Source: Bradyrhizobium guangxiense (lineage in GTDB: Bacteria; Pseudomonadota; Alphaproteobacteria; Rhizobiales; Xanthobacteraceae). From it: a DNA stretch of 64,000 bases. The translations under genes were made by a program, and so were the position numbers. The DNA lies in the NCBI RefSeq assembly GCF_004114915.1, contig NZ_CP022219.1, positions 2,324,501 to 2,388,500 of the forward strand. The letters run 5' to 3'. The stretch's first letter is position 1, and each line of letters begins with the position of its first letter. The notes under the pieces were generated by a model. That model was not told the origin of the DNA and made no database searches. It saw nothing but the letters and a program-made list of their open reading frames with translations. Shown here in pieces: positions 40,530 to 49,498 of the stretch.

Positions 40530-41024
40530 TCAGCGCCGGCCGGCGTTCGGATCGGGGAACGGCGAGGCCGCGGCCGGGGCCGCCTCAGCCGGTGCTGCGG
40601 CAGGTGCCGCTGCGGCCGGCTTCGGCTTCCGGGGCCGGTGCGGCTTGCGAACCGGCTTGGGCGGGCTGGCCGGCTGAAGTTCCGCAAAGACCGGATTCGG
40701 GTCCGTGGTGACCGAAGCGGGCGTTGTGAAATCGCCGGGAGTCTTGATCACGTTCACCGGGACGCTTACCGGCTGGTACTTCGGCAGCGCGAAAGCGACC
40801 GTGAAGGGGGCGTCGGGGGCGGGAACCGAGACGGAGCAGGGCGTCTTGCAGCCGGGGCCGAGCGAGGTCGTGGCGTCGGCACCCGGGGGATTGGATTCGA
40901 GCCGGACCTGGACGGTCGGCGGCGCCGATTTGAACATGTCCCAGGACATCGAGGAGCAGCCGCCAAGGCTTGCCGCTCCCAAGACGCTCGCTCCCACTAA
41001 CGCAACCGCGCTGACACCACGCAT
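40530..41024 (-). CDS. Putative lipoprotein, PEGA-like, Pro/Ala-rich tail
   Basis: 164-residue protein with a lipoprotein signal (ALVGASVLGAASLGGCSS; lipobox LGGC, Cys23). The middle resembles a PEGA-type surface domain (VRLESNPPGADATTSLGPGC and TPCSVSVPAPDAPFTVAFAL). The tail is rich in Pro, Lys and Ala, a low-complexity segment likely to span the envelope. Function unknown. Confidence 0.78.
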   Translation of the reverse strand: MRGVSAVALVGASVLGAASLGGCSSMSWDMFKSAPPTVQVRLESNPPGADATTSLGPGCKTPCSVSVPAPDAPFTVAFALPKYQPVSVPVNVIKTPGDFTTPASVTTDPNPVFAELQPASPPKPVRKPHRPRKPKPAAAAPAAAPAEAAPAAASPFPDPNAGRR

Positions 41025-41180
41025 GACCCATCCACTTCAACTGCGACGAACCGCCACATAACCCCGCGCGGACCTTAGGAGCGTCGCTTGGGGCAGGCAA
41101 CCGGCGGGGCACGCATAGTTAATGAATGGTTAACGCGGGGCGCCGCGGAATAGTGTCGTAATTTGAATGGCTTGATGGCG

Positions 41181-41855
41181 TTATGCCGTCATCAGGCTGC
41201 TGGCGGCGGCCGGCAGGTCGCGCATGTGATGGATCAGCCGGTCGGGCTTCAGCTCGGCGATCGGCACGTCCGTATAGCCGAAGCTGACCCCGATCACCGG
41301 CACCCCGGCCCGGCGGGCGACGCCGACATCGGTTCCGGCATCGCCGACCATGATGCTGGCTTTGACCTCTCCGCCGGCGCGCGCCACGGTTTCGCGGAAA
41401 ATGGTCGGATCTGGCTTCTGGACGCCAAAGGTGTCGGCGCCGCAGATCGCCGCGAAGCGGCGGCTGAGGTCGAGCTGGTCCAGCAGGCGCTTGGACAGCC
41501 ATTCCAGCTTGTTGGTGCAGACCGCGAGGCGATGGCCTTGCGCCGAGAACTGGTCGAGCGCGGCTTCGAGCCCCTCGAAGGGGCGGGATTCGACCGCGAT
41601 ATGGTCGGCGTAATAGGCGATGAAGTCCGCGGTCATGCGGTCCATGTCGGCAGGGGTGACCGAGCGGCCCTCCGCTTCCAGCCCCCGCTCGATCAGCTTG
41701 CGGGCGCCGGCGCCGATCATGTTGCGGGCCGAGGCCATCGGCACGGGCGGCAGGCCTTCGCGGTCGAGCACGTAATTGAGCGCGGTGATCAGGTCGGGCG
41801 CCGTATCCACAAGCGTGCCGTCGAGATCGAAGACGATGGTGTGAAGGGAGGTCAT
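41181..41855 (-). CDS. gph: Phosphoglycolate phosphatase, HAD family
   Basis: 224-residue HAD hydrolase. Motifs: DLDGTLVDTAPDL (nucleophile Asp9 and Asp11), CTNKLEWLSKRLL (motif II), and KPDPTIF with VGDAGTDVGVARRAGVP (motifs III and IV). This matches Gph, which clears 2-phosphoglycolate. It is divergent from rpiA. The in-frame stretch upstream to 42659 is antisense to rpiA and not part of the gene. Confidence 0.92.
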   Translation of the reverse strand: MTSLHTIVFDLDGTLVDTAPDLITALNYVLDREGLPPVPMASARNMIGAGARKLIERGLEAEGRSVTPADMDRMTADFIAYYADHIAVESRPFEGLEAALDQFSAQGHRLAVCTNKLEWLSKRLLDQLDLSRRFAAICGADTFGVQKPDPTIFRETVARAGGEVKASIMVGDAGTDVGVARRAGVPVIGVSFGYTDVPIAELKPDRLIHHMRDLPAAASSLMTA

Positions 41856-41952
41856 GATTCCAGCGCTACCGGCCCGGTCGTGTCCACGCAAGGGGCGGGC
41901 CCATAAGATCACCTTATAGGTCTGTTCCCGCGAGGCAAACGAGGCTACATAG

Positions 41953-41980
41953 GCCGCCGAAAGCGGCCGCCTTCGGCGGC
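41953..41980. promoter_or_regulatory. Hairpin in the gph/rpiA divergent region
   Basis: GCCGCCGAA and TTCGGCGGC form a perfect nine-base stem around ten bases, about 33 bases before the rpiA start. It may be a leader hairpin or part of a short repeat; there is no T run. Confidence 0.4.
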
Positions 41981-42012
41981 GCATCTCCCGGATTTGAGAG
42001 GCGGGCGCAGAC

Positions 42013-42738
42013 GTGAACATGGACCAGTTGAAGCGGCAGGCCGCCGCGCGCGCGCTCGAGGAGGTGCGGGACGGCATGCAGCTCGGGCTCGGCACCGGCT
42101 CGACCGCCAAGCATTTCGTCGAGCTGCTCGGCGAGCGCGTCGCCGCCGGGCTCAAGGTGATCGGCGTGCCGACCTCCGAGGCGACGCGGGCCGACGCGGA
42201 GCGCTGCGGCGTGCCGCTGACCACGCTCGATGAGGTCGACCATCTCGACATCACGGTCGACGGCGCCGACGAGATCGATCCCGAGCTCAATCTGATCAAG
42301 GGCGGCGGCGGCGCGCTCCTGCGCGAGAAGATCGTGGCGGCGGCCTCGGATCGCATGATCGTGATTGCCGACGATACCAAATGGGTGCCGACCCTCGGCA
42401 AGTTTCCGCTGCCGGTCGAGGTCATTCCGTTCGGGCTTGGCGCCACGCGCCGCGCGATCGAGAAGGCATTTGCCGAATGCGGCGTTTCCGGGCAAATGGC
42501 GGTCCGCAAGGCCAAAGGCGGGGATAAGGACGGCCACGTTTTCGTCACCGACGGCGGCCACTGGATCGTCGATGCCCAGCTCGGACGGATCCAGGATCCA
42601 GCCGGTCTCGCCAAGGCGTTGAGTGCGATTCCGGGCGTGGTCGAGCACGGGCTGTTCATCGGCTTGGCCAGCTCTGCCGTTCTGGCGGGTGCTGAGGGAA
42701 TTCGCGTGATTGAACGGCGAAAGCCGAAAGGAGACTAG
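42013..42738 (+). CDS. rpiA: Ribose-5-phosphate isomerase A
   Basis: 241-residue isomerase of the pentose phosphate pathway. Motifs: [17 protein letters not shown], the catalytic [20 protein letters not shown] and [12 protein letters not shown]. The start is GTG 42013 or ATG 42019; GAGAGG lies about 11 bases before the GTG. It is followed two bases later by the DUF2059 gene. Confidence 0.95.
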   Translation: MNMDQLKRQAAARALEEVRDGMQLGLGTGSTAKHFVELLGERVAAGLKVIGVPTSEATRADAERCGVPLTTLDEVDHLDITVDGADEIDPELNLIKGGGGALLREKIVAAASDRMIVIADDTKWVPTLGKFPLPVEVIPFGLGATRRAIEKAFAECGVSGQMAVRKAKGGDKDGHVFVTDGGHWIVDAQLGRIQDPAGLAKALSAIPGVVEHGLFIGLASSAVLAGAEGIRVIERRKPKGD

Positions 42739-42740
42739 GA

Positions 42741-43283
42741 ATGAAGAGCGTTTTGAAGTTCTTGCCGGCCGTGACCCTCGCTGCGGGATTGGCCGTCGCG
42801 GCCGTCCCGGCCGCAGGCCAGCAGCCGGCCCAGAAGGCTCCCGCGGCGCCGGCCCAGTCGAAGGCCTCGCCTGCGGCGATCGCGGCGGCCAAGGAGATCC
42901 TGCAGATCAAGAACGCCAACGCGATGTATACGGGCGCCGTGCCCGGCCTCGTCGAGAAGACCAAGATCGCGCTGATCCAGCAGAATCTGAACTACCAGAA
43001 GGACCTCAACGAGGTCGCGACGGTCGTGGCCCAGCAGCTCGCCGGCCGCCAGAACGAGATCGGCGAAGGCATGGCGCAAATCTATGCCAGCGAGTTCACC
43101 GAACAGGAGCTGAAGGATCTCGTCACGTTCTACAAGTCACCGCTGGGCAAGAAGCTGATCGAGGCCGAGCCGCGCGCTATCGGGCTCAGCATGGCCTTCA
43201 TGAACTCCTGGGCCCAGAACTTCTCCGAGACCGTGATGGGGGCCTTCCGCGCCGAGATGCGCAAGCGTGGCAAGGAAATCTGA
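42741..43283 (+). CDS. DUF2059 exported protein
   Basis: 180-residue protein with a signal peptide (MKSVLKFLPAVTLAAGLAVA, cleavage near AAG-QQ), a Pro/Ala linker and a DUF2059 helical domain (FTEQELKDLVTFYKSPLGKK, a phrase repeated across this family). Periplasmic; function unknown. AAAGGAG directly precedes ATG and rpiA ends two bases before it, so both are cotranscribed. Confidence 0.87.
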   Translation: MKSVLKFLPAVTLAAGLAVAAVPAAGQQPAQKAPAAPAQSKASPAAIAAAKEILQIKNANAMYTGAVPGLVEKTKIALIQQNLNYQKDLNEVATVVAQQLAGRQNEIGEGMAQIYASEFTEQELKDLVTFYKSPLGKKLIEAEPRAIGLSMAFMNSWAQNFSETVMGAFRAEMRKRGKEI

Positions 43284-43310
43284 CAGACACTATCTGACAG
43301 GGAGTTCCTA

Positions 43311-43415
43311 GAGCGCGTCATCGCGCTTCAGGTTGTTATTGAGCATGGTCTTCTCGGAAAACCGCTACACACTTTGCGCTGGCGCGGCCCTCCGGGTCCG
43401 AACCATGCTTTAGAG
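43311..43415. repeat. Palindromic element before gor
   Basis: Perfect arms AGCATGGT (43342-43349) and ACCATGCT (43402-43409) enclose TTCTCGGAAAACCGCTACAC and GGCGCGGCCCTCCGGGTCCG, a familiar rhizobial element and a better-kept relative of the one at 28075-28144. It ends 13 to 20 bases before the gor start, in its leader. Confidence 0.7.
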
Positions 43416-43428
43416 GTCGGAGTGGACA

Positions 43429-44817
43429 ATGGCTGAATTCGACGTCGACCTCTTCGTCATCGGTGGCGGTTCGGGCGGCGTGCGTGCCGCCCGCATCGCG
43501 GCCGGTCACGGCGCCCGCGTGATGATCGCGGAAGAGTATCGCATGGGCGGGACCTGCGTGATCCGCGGCTGCGTGCCGAAGAAGCTGTTGGTGATCGGCT
43601 CGCATGTCCGTCAGGAGCTCGAGGACGCCGCAGGCTTCGGCTGGACCGTGCCGCCTGCGACCTTCGACTGGCCGACGCTGATCGCCAACAAGGACAAGGA
43701 GATTGCGCGGCTGGAGGCGGCCTACACGGCAAACGTCGAGAAGTCGGGCGCGCAAATCGTCAAGAGCCGCGCGGTGATCGAGGACAAGCACACCGTCCGT
43801 CTGCTCGAGAACGACAGGAAGATCACGGCAAGATACATTCTGATCGCTACCGGCGGCGCGCCCAATCACGGCGCGGCGATTCCCGGCATCGAGCACGTGA
43901 TCTCCTCCAACGAGGCATTCCATCTCAAGAAGCTGCCGAGGCGGATCGTGATCCAGGGCGGCGGCTACATCGCGCTGGAATTCGCCGGCATCTTCGCCGG
44001 CTTCGGCTCCGACGTCACGGTGATCTATCGCGGCGACAACATCCTTCGCGGTTTCGACGAGGACGTGCGCGCCCATGTCCGAGCCGAGATGGAGAAGCAG
44101 GGCATCACCATCCTCACCGGCTGCACGGTGGCCAAGGTCGATCGGCACGGCGAGGAGTTCACCACGCATCTGTCGAACGGATCGAGCCTCGCCTCCGACC
44201 AGGTGATGTTCGCGATCGGCCGCCATCCGGCGGTCGCCAATCTCGGGCTGGAGAAGGCCGGCGTTGCCATCAACCCTGAGAACGGCGGCATCGCGGTCGA
44301 TCATTTCTCCAGGAGCTCGGTCGACAGCATCTACGCGATCGGCGACGTCACCCATCGCTTCAACCTGACCCCGGTCGCCATCCGCGAGGGGCATGCCTTC
44401 GCCGACACCGTGTTCGGCAAGCGCGAAGTGACGGTTGATCACACCAACATTCCGACCGCCGTGTTCTCGCAGCCGGAGGTCGGCGCCGTCGGCTTGACGG
44501 AAACCGAGGCGCGCGCCCAGTTCAGCCACGTCGACATCTACAAGACGACGTTCCGTCCGATCAAGGCGACCATGTCCGGCCGCGACACACGCGTGCTGAT
44601 GAAGCTCGTGGTCGACGGCACGACCGATCGCGTGCTGGGCTGCCACATCGTCGGCGATGCCGCTGCCGAAATCACGCAAGCGGTCGCGATCGCAGTGAAG
44701 ATGAAGGCGACCAAGGCCGATTTCGACGCGACGATCGCGCTGCATCCGAGCGCGGCCGAGGAACTCGTCACCATGCGCACGCCGACCGCGCGGCACGTGC
44801 GCCAGGCGGCGGAGTAG
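43429..44817 (+). CDS. gor: Glutathione-disulfide reductase
   Basis: 462-residue flavoprotein disulfide reductase. FAD site VIGGGSGGVRAARIA, redox pair C43/C48 in GGTCVIRGCVP, NAD(P)H site IQGGGYIALEFAGIFAGFG, and the dimerisation end with the catalytic LHPSAAEELVTM (His and Glu). The Cys-Val-Ile-Arg-Gly-Cys spacing fits Gor rather than dihydrolipoamide dehydrogenase. It is convergent with the cupin gene, 11 bases away. Confidence 0.95.
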   Translation: MAEFDVDLFVIGGGSGGVRAARIAAGHGARVMIAEEYRMGGTCVIRGCVPKKLLVIGSHVRQELEDAAGFGWTVPPATFDWPTLIANKDKEIARLEAAYTANVEKSGAQIVKSRAVIEDKHTVRLLENDRKITARYILIATGGAPNHGAAIPGIEHVISSNEAFHLKKLPRRIVIQGGGYIALEFAGIFAGFGSDVTVIYRGDNILRGFDEDVRAHVRAEMEKQGITILTGCTVAKVDRHGEEFTTHLSNGSSLASDQVMFAIGRHPAVANLGLEKAGVAINPENGGIAVDHFSRSSVDSIYAIGDVTHRFNLTPVAIREGHAFADTVFGKREVTVDHTNIPTAVFSQPEVGAVGLTETEARAQFSHVDIYKTTFRPIKATMSGRDTRVLMKLVVDGTTDRVLGCHIVGDAAAEITQAVAIAVKMKATKADFDATIALHPSAAEELVTMRTPTARHVRQAAE

Positions 44818-44828
44818 GGCGGCGGCGC

Positions 44829-45968
44829 CTACGCGTACAGATATCCGACCGGCTTGCCTTCGGTGCGCAGGGGGCGGATGTCCTTGTGCGTGATGATCTG
44901 GCCGGCGAGTCCGTCGATCTCGTCACGCTGCGTCGGCGTCCAGCTGCGTAGCTCGTTCATGCCCTTGAGCAGGCCGAGGCGGAGGACCTGGGTGTTTTCA
45001 CCGACGCCAATGAGGCTGATCGATTCCTTGCCCGCGGTCACGACATCGCCGGCAGAGAGCTCGAAGCTCTCGCCGGACTTCTTCCTGAACTCGGCGGTGC
45101 CGCGAATGACGCGGTAGATCACGACCTCGCCCTTGGCAAAGCAGGTCGGGTCCGCGGCGCTCGACGTGCTCTTCGGCAGGAGCGCGTGGCCATGCGGGTC
45201 GGTCGCGATGATGTGGCCGGTAACGAGATGCCCACTCGGAATCTCGATGCCGATGTCGCGCACGTAAACGGGCTTTGACGATTTGACCGAACCATCGGTG
45301 AGCGGCTTGAACAGCGCGTCCAGTGACAGGGGATCCTGAAGCCAGAAGCCGGCATCGGCCGGGCGGTCATGCAGCGGATGGCTCCAGGCCACGCGCGGCG
45401 TTTCGTCCTCGTTGATCTGCTCGGGACCGACGATGGTCGGGTTCGGAAAGGTGGTGGGATCGGTGATGAAGGCTTCGAGGAATTTGCCGGAATAGCCCAT
45501 CGAGATCGGATCGGGCACCACCGTCTGCGGCGTCTTCAGATTCTCTTCGGTCGACAGTCCCGACCAGGTGTAGAACAGCTGGCGGTGCACGATCGCGCTT
45601 TGCAGCATCACCGCGCCGGGGCCAACATTGTACCAGCGGCCATCATAGTCGAAGGTGAATGCGCCCGAGGTCACCAACACGAGCTGAAAGCCGCCGGGCG
45701 GCAGATGCAGATGAAAGTCGGTCGGCCCGGTGTCGGGGCGATAGATCGGCAGGGTCGTCGCGACCTCGTGGAGCAGGAAGGGTTCATTGTTGGCGTGAAA
45801 GCCTTCGTTGGCGCGGTTGTAGAGCGCTTGCGGCCGATAGGTCGCCTCGAACTTCGCATTCCGGTCGCGGTCGATGGCGACGAAGTCCTGCGTGTTGAGG
45901 CGGAGCGGCGCGCCGTTCGGATGGGTGAGGCCGGTCGTCTTGAGATCGCCCGCAGCATGCACGTTCAT
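44829..45968 (-). CDS. Cupin-domain protein of unknown function
   Basis: 379-residue protein. A first cupin-like region (about 85-150) has TDFHLHLPPGGFQLVLVTSG and the GAVMLQSAIVHRQLFY segment, and a second C-terminal one (about 255-330) has SGHLVTGHIIATDPHGHALL, GEVVIYRVIRGTAEF and LSAGDVVTAGKESISL. The layout is distantly like bicupin dioxygenases (homogentisate or gentisate type), but I cannot assign it. GGAGAA stands before ATG 45968; the longer frame to 46103 is less likely. Confidence 0.7.
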   Translation of the reverse strand: MNVHAAGDLKTTGLTHPNGAPLRLNTQDFVAIDRDRNAKFEATYRPQALYNRANEGFHANNEPFLLHEVATTLPIYRPDTGPTDFHLHLPPGGFQLVLVTSGAFTFDYDGRWYNVGPGAVMLQSAIVHRQLFYTWSGLSTEENLKTPQTVVPDPISMGYSGKFLEAFITDPTTFPNPTIVGPEQINEDETPRVAWSHPLHDRPADAGFWLQDPLSLDALFKPLTDGSVKSSKPVYVRDIGIEIPSGHLVTGHIIATDPHGHALLPKSTSSAADPTCFAKGEVVIYRVIRGTAEFRKKSGESFELSAGDVVTAGKESISLIGVGENTQVLRLGLLKGMNELRSWTPTQRDEIDGLAGQIITHKDIRPLRTEGKPVGYLYA

Positions 45969-46342
45969 GACGTTCTCCGCTCTGCGCCGTTGCTTCGCCG
46001 GCAATGTCATTGCGAATTTTGGGCCAGTTGGTTTGCAAGGCAGCAGACGGGCCCAGCAGGGTGACGCGGAGGCACCGGCGCGGGAAAAATCCGGAGGTTG
46101 CACGGGACGTTAGTTGACGGCCCGTTCGGATCGTGAGACGCCGCGCGCGGGCCGGCGCCTTCCAGGGCAGCGACGGGACCTGTCTAATTTGTCAGCAAGC
46201 CTCATCAGGACGCGTGCAGCGGCGTTGCCGGCGCCGGCGCGATGCCGCCCTTGCGCCCGGCGATAATATCGCCACCGTAGAAGCGGCGATTGACAGATTG
46301 TTCATGTTTTGTTCTTATGCTGCATCCGAGATGGAGGCAGCC

Positions 46343-46648
46343 ATGGACAACCGCATCAGCGAAATTCGCAGAACCATCAGAGCGCTGCGCATCAGCATGC
46401 GCGAAGCCGAAGCGATCATGCACGAGCAGATCAATCGCGATGAGGACTGCAGCTTCGTGGCCCAGGAGGTCATGAAGATGCGTTCGGTCATGAGCCTGCT
46501 CGCGAAAGAGCGGATCGCGCTCGGCGATCAGGAGCCGATCATCGTGAACAGCTTCTTCATCCCGCGGCGCCGGCCGACGCGAAAGCCGGCCGCGCTTGCC
46601 CCGACCGTAGAGTCCGTGTTTCGTCCGCGCGTCGTGGCACGGGCCTGA
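46343..46648 (+). CDS. Small conserved helical protein of unknown function
   Basis: 101-residue protein with an amphipathic, charged N-terminal half (MDNRISEIRRTIRALRISMR, EAEAIMHEQINRDEDC) likely to form a coiled coil, then a basic Pro-rich tail (FFIPRRRPTRKPAAL). GGAGG stands five bases before ATG 46343; ATG 46331 is a second choice. The earlier part of the open frame (from 46133) is Arg-rich and unlikely to be coding. Family not recognised. Confidence 0.6.
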   Translation: MDNRISEIRRTIRALRISMREAEAIMHEQINRDEDCSFVAQEVMKMRSVMSLLAKERIALGDQEPIIVNSFFIPRRRPTRKPAALAPTVESVFRPRVVARA

Positions 46649-46661
46649 CGCGGAGCGCGGC

Positions 46662-46847
46662 TCAATCGAGAGCGTGAGGCGCGGCCCGATCCGGCTTGCC
46701 GGCCGGGCTGTCCGCCCATTTTGCCATCTCCATGGCCTGAGCATCGACACCCTCGCACCAGAAGCAGCTCGGTCGCGCGCGGCCGTTCTCGGACAGGATC
46801 GGGACCAGGCTGTGGCCGCAGCCGGCGCACCAGGCAATGTCAGTCAT
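46662..46847 (-). CDS. Small zinc-ribbon-like protein
   Basis: 61-residue protein with two Cys pairs (AWCAGCGHSLVPIL and PSCFWCEG) that fit a zinc ribbon. GGGGGA stands about seven bases before ATG 46847. It is convergent with the preceding small gene, 13 bases away. No function can be assigned. Confidence 0.6.
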   Translation of the reverse strand: MTDIAWCAGCGHSLVPILSENGRARPSCFWCEGVDAQAMEMAKWADSPAGKPDRAAPHALD

Positions 46848-46909
46848 ACTTTCCCCCACGGCGACGAAATCCAGAGATGACGTTCTCGCTCGTGAAGCTT
46901 GCGCGGGCG

Positions 46910-48139
46910 CTATGACGGCGCTGGGGTACTTTGCCCGATCGGGGCACTCGTTCCCGAGATCGTCGATTCGGCGATCCATCGTGACACGGCTGCGATGTCG
47001 TCGCCGTTTTCGCGATAGACGCGAAGCTGGAATTCAGCCGAGCTGCCCCGGTCCACAATGATGCGGCAATGCTCGATCTCGGCGGCGCAGCCCAGAGCGT
47101 CCGCGTCCTCGGCGATGTCATCGATGATTCGGGAGAGCATCTCCGAGATCGTGACCGGTCCGTCTCTGGAGGCAAAGATGCAATCGGTTCCGTAGCGCTG
47201 AGCGCGCCATTTGTTCTCCACCGCGATCGCGCGTTCGACCGCCGTGACCTCGCGGGACATATGAGCCCGGAGATAGAGGTGGCGCGTCAGGCAGCGATAG
47301 AGCGAGGCGATGGCAACGGCATCGTCGACGAAGGTGCAGGTGTCGGGCGCACGGAGCTCGAGCGTCGGATGCCGCATCGAAGGGCGCATGGCCCACCAGA
47401 TGTGGCTTTCGTCGGGAATCACCCCCGAGCGCTGCAAGGCGCCGACATATTCGTCGTAGTCCTGTCGGCTTTCGAAGAGTTCGGGCAGGCCGGTGCGGGG
47501 CAGCTCGGAATAGGCGGCGAGCCGGTAACCTTTCAGTCCGGTCTTGTGCGAATTCCAAAACGGAGAGGACGCCGACAGCGCGATGAAAAGCGGCAGATGC
47601 GGCAGCATCGCCCGCATCACCGCCATGCGCCTCTCGGGATCGGGCAGCTGGACATGCACATGCATGCCGCACATCATGTTGCGATGGCCGATGCTGCGCA
47701 GGTCCTCGATCATCTCCTCATAGCGCGGCTTCGGGCTCGGTTGCGACATGCGCCACACCGCGGTCGGGTGCGTGCCGCAGGCCATGATCACGAAGCCGTA
47801 TTGCGCGGCGACGTTCGCGACCTCGCGCCGCAGGAAGCGAAGCTCTTCGCGGGCGTCGTTGACGTCGACGTGCACGTTAGTGGCGACCTCGAGCTGGGAT
47901 TGCAGCATCTCGCGCATGGCCTGGCCGCCGGTCGACCAGTTCGCCGACTCGAACAGCTCGTTGGGAGTTTGGATCGCAACCTCGAAGCTGCGGCAGTCAG
48001 CCAGGAAGTATTCCTCTTCGATGCCGAAGGAATATTCGGCCGCCTTGCCGCCTGCGCCGGCCGAGCGAATGACGAGGTGCTGCCTGTCGTGAGAGGAATC
48101 GAGGCGCAGCAGTTTCAAAACGTCCGAAGCAAAGGTCAT
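46910..48139 (-). CDS. Carboxylate-amine ligase, GCS2/YbdK family
   Basis: 409-residue ATP-dependent ligase of the glutamate-cysteine ligase 2 group: FGIEEEYFLAD near the start, the ATNVHVDVNDAREE segment, CGMHVHVQLPDPERRMAVMR as metal/ATP site, and TLELRAPDTCTFVDDAVAIA. These proteins join glutamate to an amine such as cysteine, but many have unknown partners. The start may be ATG 48139 (after GGGTGGGA) or GTG 48160, which would overlap the previous stop as GTGA. The gene upstream encodes a class II glutamine amidotransferase. Confidence 0.87.
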   Translation of the reverse strand: MTFASDVLKLLRLDSSHDRQHLVIRSAGAGGKAAEYSFGIEEEYFLADCRSFEVAIQTPNELFESANWSTGGQAMREMLQSQLEVATNVHVDVNDAREELRFLRREVANVAAQYGFVIMACGTHPTAVWRMSQPSPKPRYEEMIEDLRSIGHRNMMCGMHVHVQLPDPERRMAVMRAMLPHLPLFIALSASSPFWNSHKTGLKGYRLAAYSELPRTGLPELFESRQDYDEYVGALQRSGVIPDESHIWWAMRPSMRHPTLELRAPDTCTFVDDAVAIASLYRCLTRHLYLRAHMSREVTAVERAIAVENKWRAQRYGTDCIFASRDGPVTISEMLSRIIDDIAEDADALGCAAEIEHCRIIVDRGSSAEFQLRVYRENGDDIAAVSRWIAESTISGTSAPIGQSTPAPS

Positions 48140-48156
48140 GTCCCACCCGGCAAAAA

Positions 48157-48984
48157 TCACCTGCGGGCACTAATCCTTCTGGCAGGAGCGGGTTCCCTCT
48201 CGGCGCTACTGCAAATTGTCACGTCGAACGGAACAATCTTCACGCTTTCGGACGCGCGCGCGATCAACGCGTGATTGGGCGGCACTTCGGCCCAGTTCTC
48301 TTCCTTGTCGAACGGCTCGGACACGACGACCACCTGACCGGCGTCCTCGCGAAAATAGAGTGTGTTCGCGGCATCGTTGACCGCCGTGCGGAAGGCGAAG
48401 AGATCCTTGCCGTTTGCGATTGCACTGGTGAAGCGCAGCCGTTCGCGCAAGTGGCCTTCATTGACGAGGCCGATAAGGGCCTGCAGCACGCGCCGCGTCG
48501 CCTCAAGCGGATCGCTGTCGAGACCGGCCCCCATCATCGCCAGGAACACGGCTTCCGAATCCGTGGTGCCCAGCCGCGACGGATAGAACGCATCGGGAAT
48601 CAGCGCCTCGACCTTGCGGCGCAGCCGATTCCAGCTTCCGACGAATCCGTTGTGCATGAACATCCAGTGGCCGCAGGCAAAGGGATGGCAATTCTGCCGC
48701 GTCACCGCCGTGCCGGTAGCCGCGCGCACATGGGCAAAGAACAAATGCGACCGCAGATGCCGGCAAAGATAACGCAAGTTTTCGTCCGACCAGGCCGGGC
48801 GCGTCTCGCGATAGAGGCCGGGCTCGGGATGCTCGCCGTCCCAGCCGAGACCAAAGCCGTCGCCGTTCGAGCCCGCCGTGGATTGCAGCGAGCGGATGCT
48901 CTGCGCGACCAGCGAATGCTCGGGTTCGGTGACATAGGGCTCGAAAGACGTCGTCTCGCCCCGGTATGCGATCCAGCGGCACAT
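48157..48984 (-). CDS. Class II glutamine amidotransferase (YafJ/EgtC-like)
   Basis: 275-residue N-terminal-nucleophile hydrolase: MCRWIAYRGETTSFEPYV gives catalytic Cys2, followed by PEHSLVAQS, NGDGFGLGWDG, FFAHVRAAT and NCHPFACGHWMFMHNGFV. The family includes YafJ and EgtC, the latter removing a gamma-glutamyl group in ergothioneine synthesis. AGGA stands before ATG 48984. Directly followed by the YbdK-type ligase, so one makes and the other may break gamma-glutamyl bonds; no other egt gene is here. Confidence 0.87.
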   Translation of the reverse strand: MCRWIAYRGETTSFEPYVTEPEHSLVAQSIRSLQSTAGSNGDGFGLGWDGEHPEPGLYRETRPAWSDENLRYLCRHLRSHLFFAHVRAATGTAVTRQNCHPFACGHWMFMHNGFVGSWNRLRRKVEALIPDAFYPSRLGTTDSEAVFLAMMGAGLDSDPLEATRRVLQALIGLVNEGHLRERLRFTSAIANGKDLFAFRTAVNDAANTLYFREDAGQVVVVSEPFDKEENWAEVPPNHALIARASESVKIVPFDVTICSSAEREPAPARRISARR

Positions 48985-49117
48985 GGCAATTCCTGAAGAC
49001 GGCGGATGGGTCGTGATTGCACTAACCGGCGTGGCGGTCTCGTGTTCCCGGTGCGAAGCAGAGATCACAACCCTGGTTTCGGTGTTACGATGTGAGAAGT
49101 GGAGATCGGAGAACGAG

Positions 49118-49498
49118 ATGAACGATAAAGCCATATTGACCGCGCTTCAGCGCCATTGGTCCGCCTCGGATGCCAATGATTTCGAAGCCGAGCATGATAT
49201 CTATCGTGAGGATGCGGTGCTCGACTATCCGCAGTCCGGCGAACGAATCCGCGGCCGCAGGAACATTCAGGAGAGCCGGTTCGCGCAGCCGAACCGGAAG
49301 CGCTTCACGGTCAGGCGGATCATTGGGGGCGGTGATCTCTGGGTGAGCGAATTCGTGCTGAGCTATGATGGTGTGCCGTCTTACGTCGTGAGCATCATGG
49401 AATTTCGCGACGGACTGGTGGCGCACGAGACGCAATATTTCGGCGACCGGTTTGATCCCGCGCCGTCACGTGCGCATTTGGTCGAGCGCCCGGGGTAG
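49118..49498 (+). CDS. SnoaL/NTF2-like protein
   Basis: 126-residue protein with the cone-shaped NTF2 fold pattern: LQRHWSASDANDFEAEHDIY, YREDAVLDYPQSGERIRG, then FVLSYDGVPSYVVSIMEFRD and a final strand HETQYFGDRF. Such proteins include isomerases and orphan binding proteins; substrate unknown. GGAGAA lies a few bases before ATG 49118. It is divergent from the amidotransferase gene. Confidence 0.8.
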   Translation: MNDKAILTALQRHWSASDANDFEAEHDIYREDAVLDYPQSGERIRGRRNIQESRFAQPNRKRFTVRRIIGGGDLWVSEFVLSYDGVPSYVVSIMEFRDGLVAHETQYFGDRFDPAPSRAHLVERPG

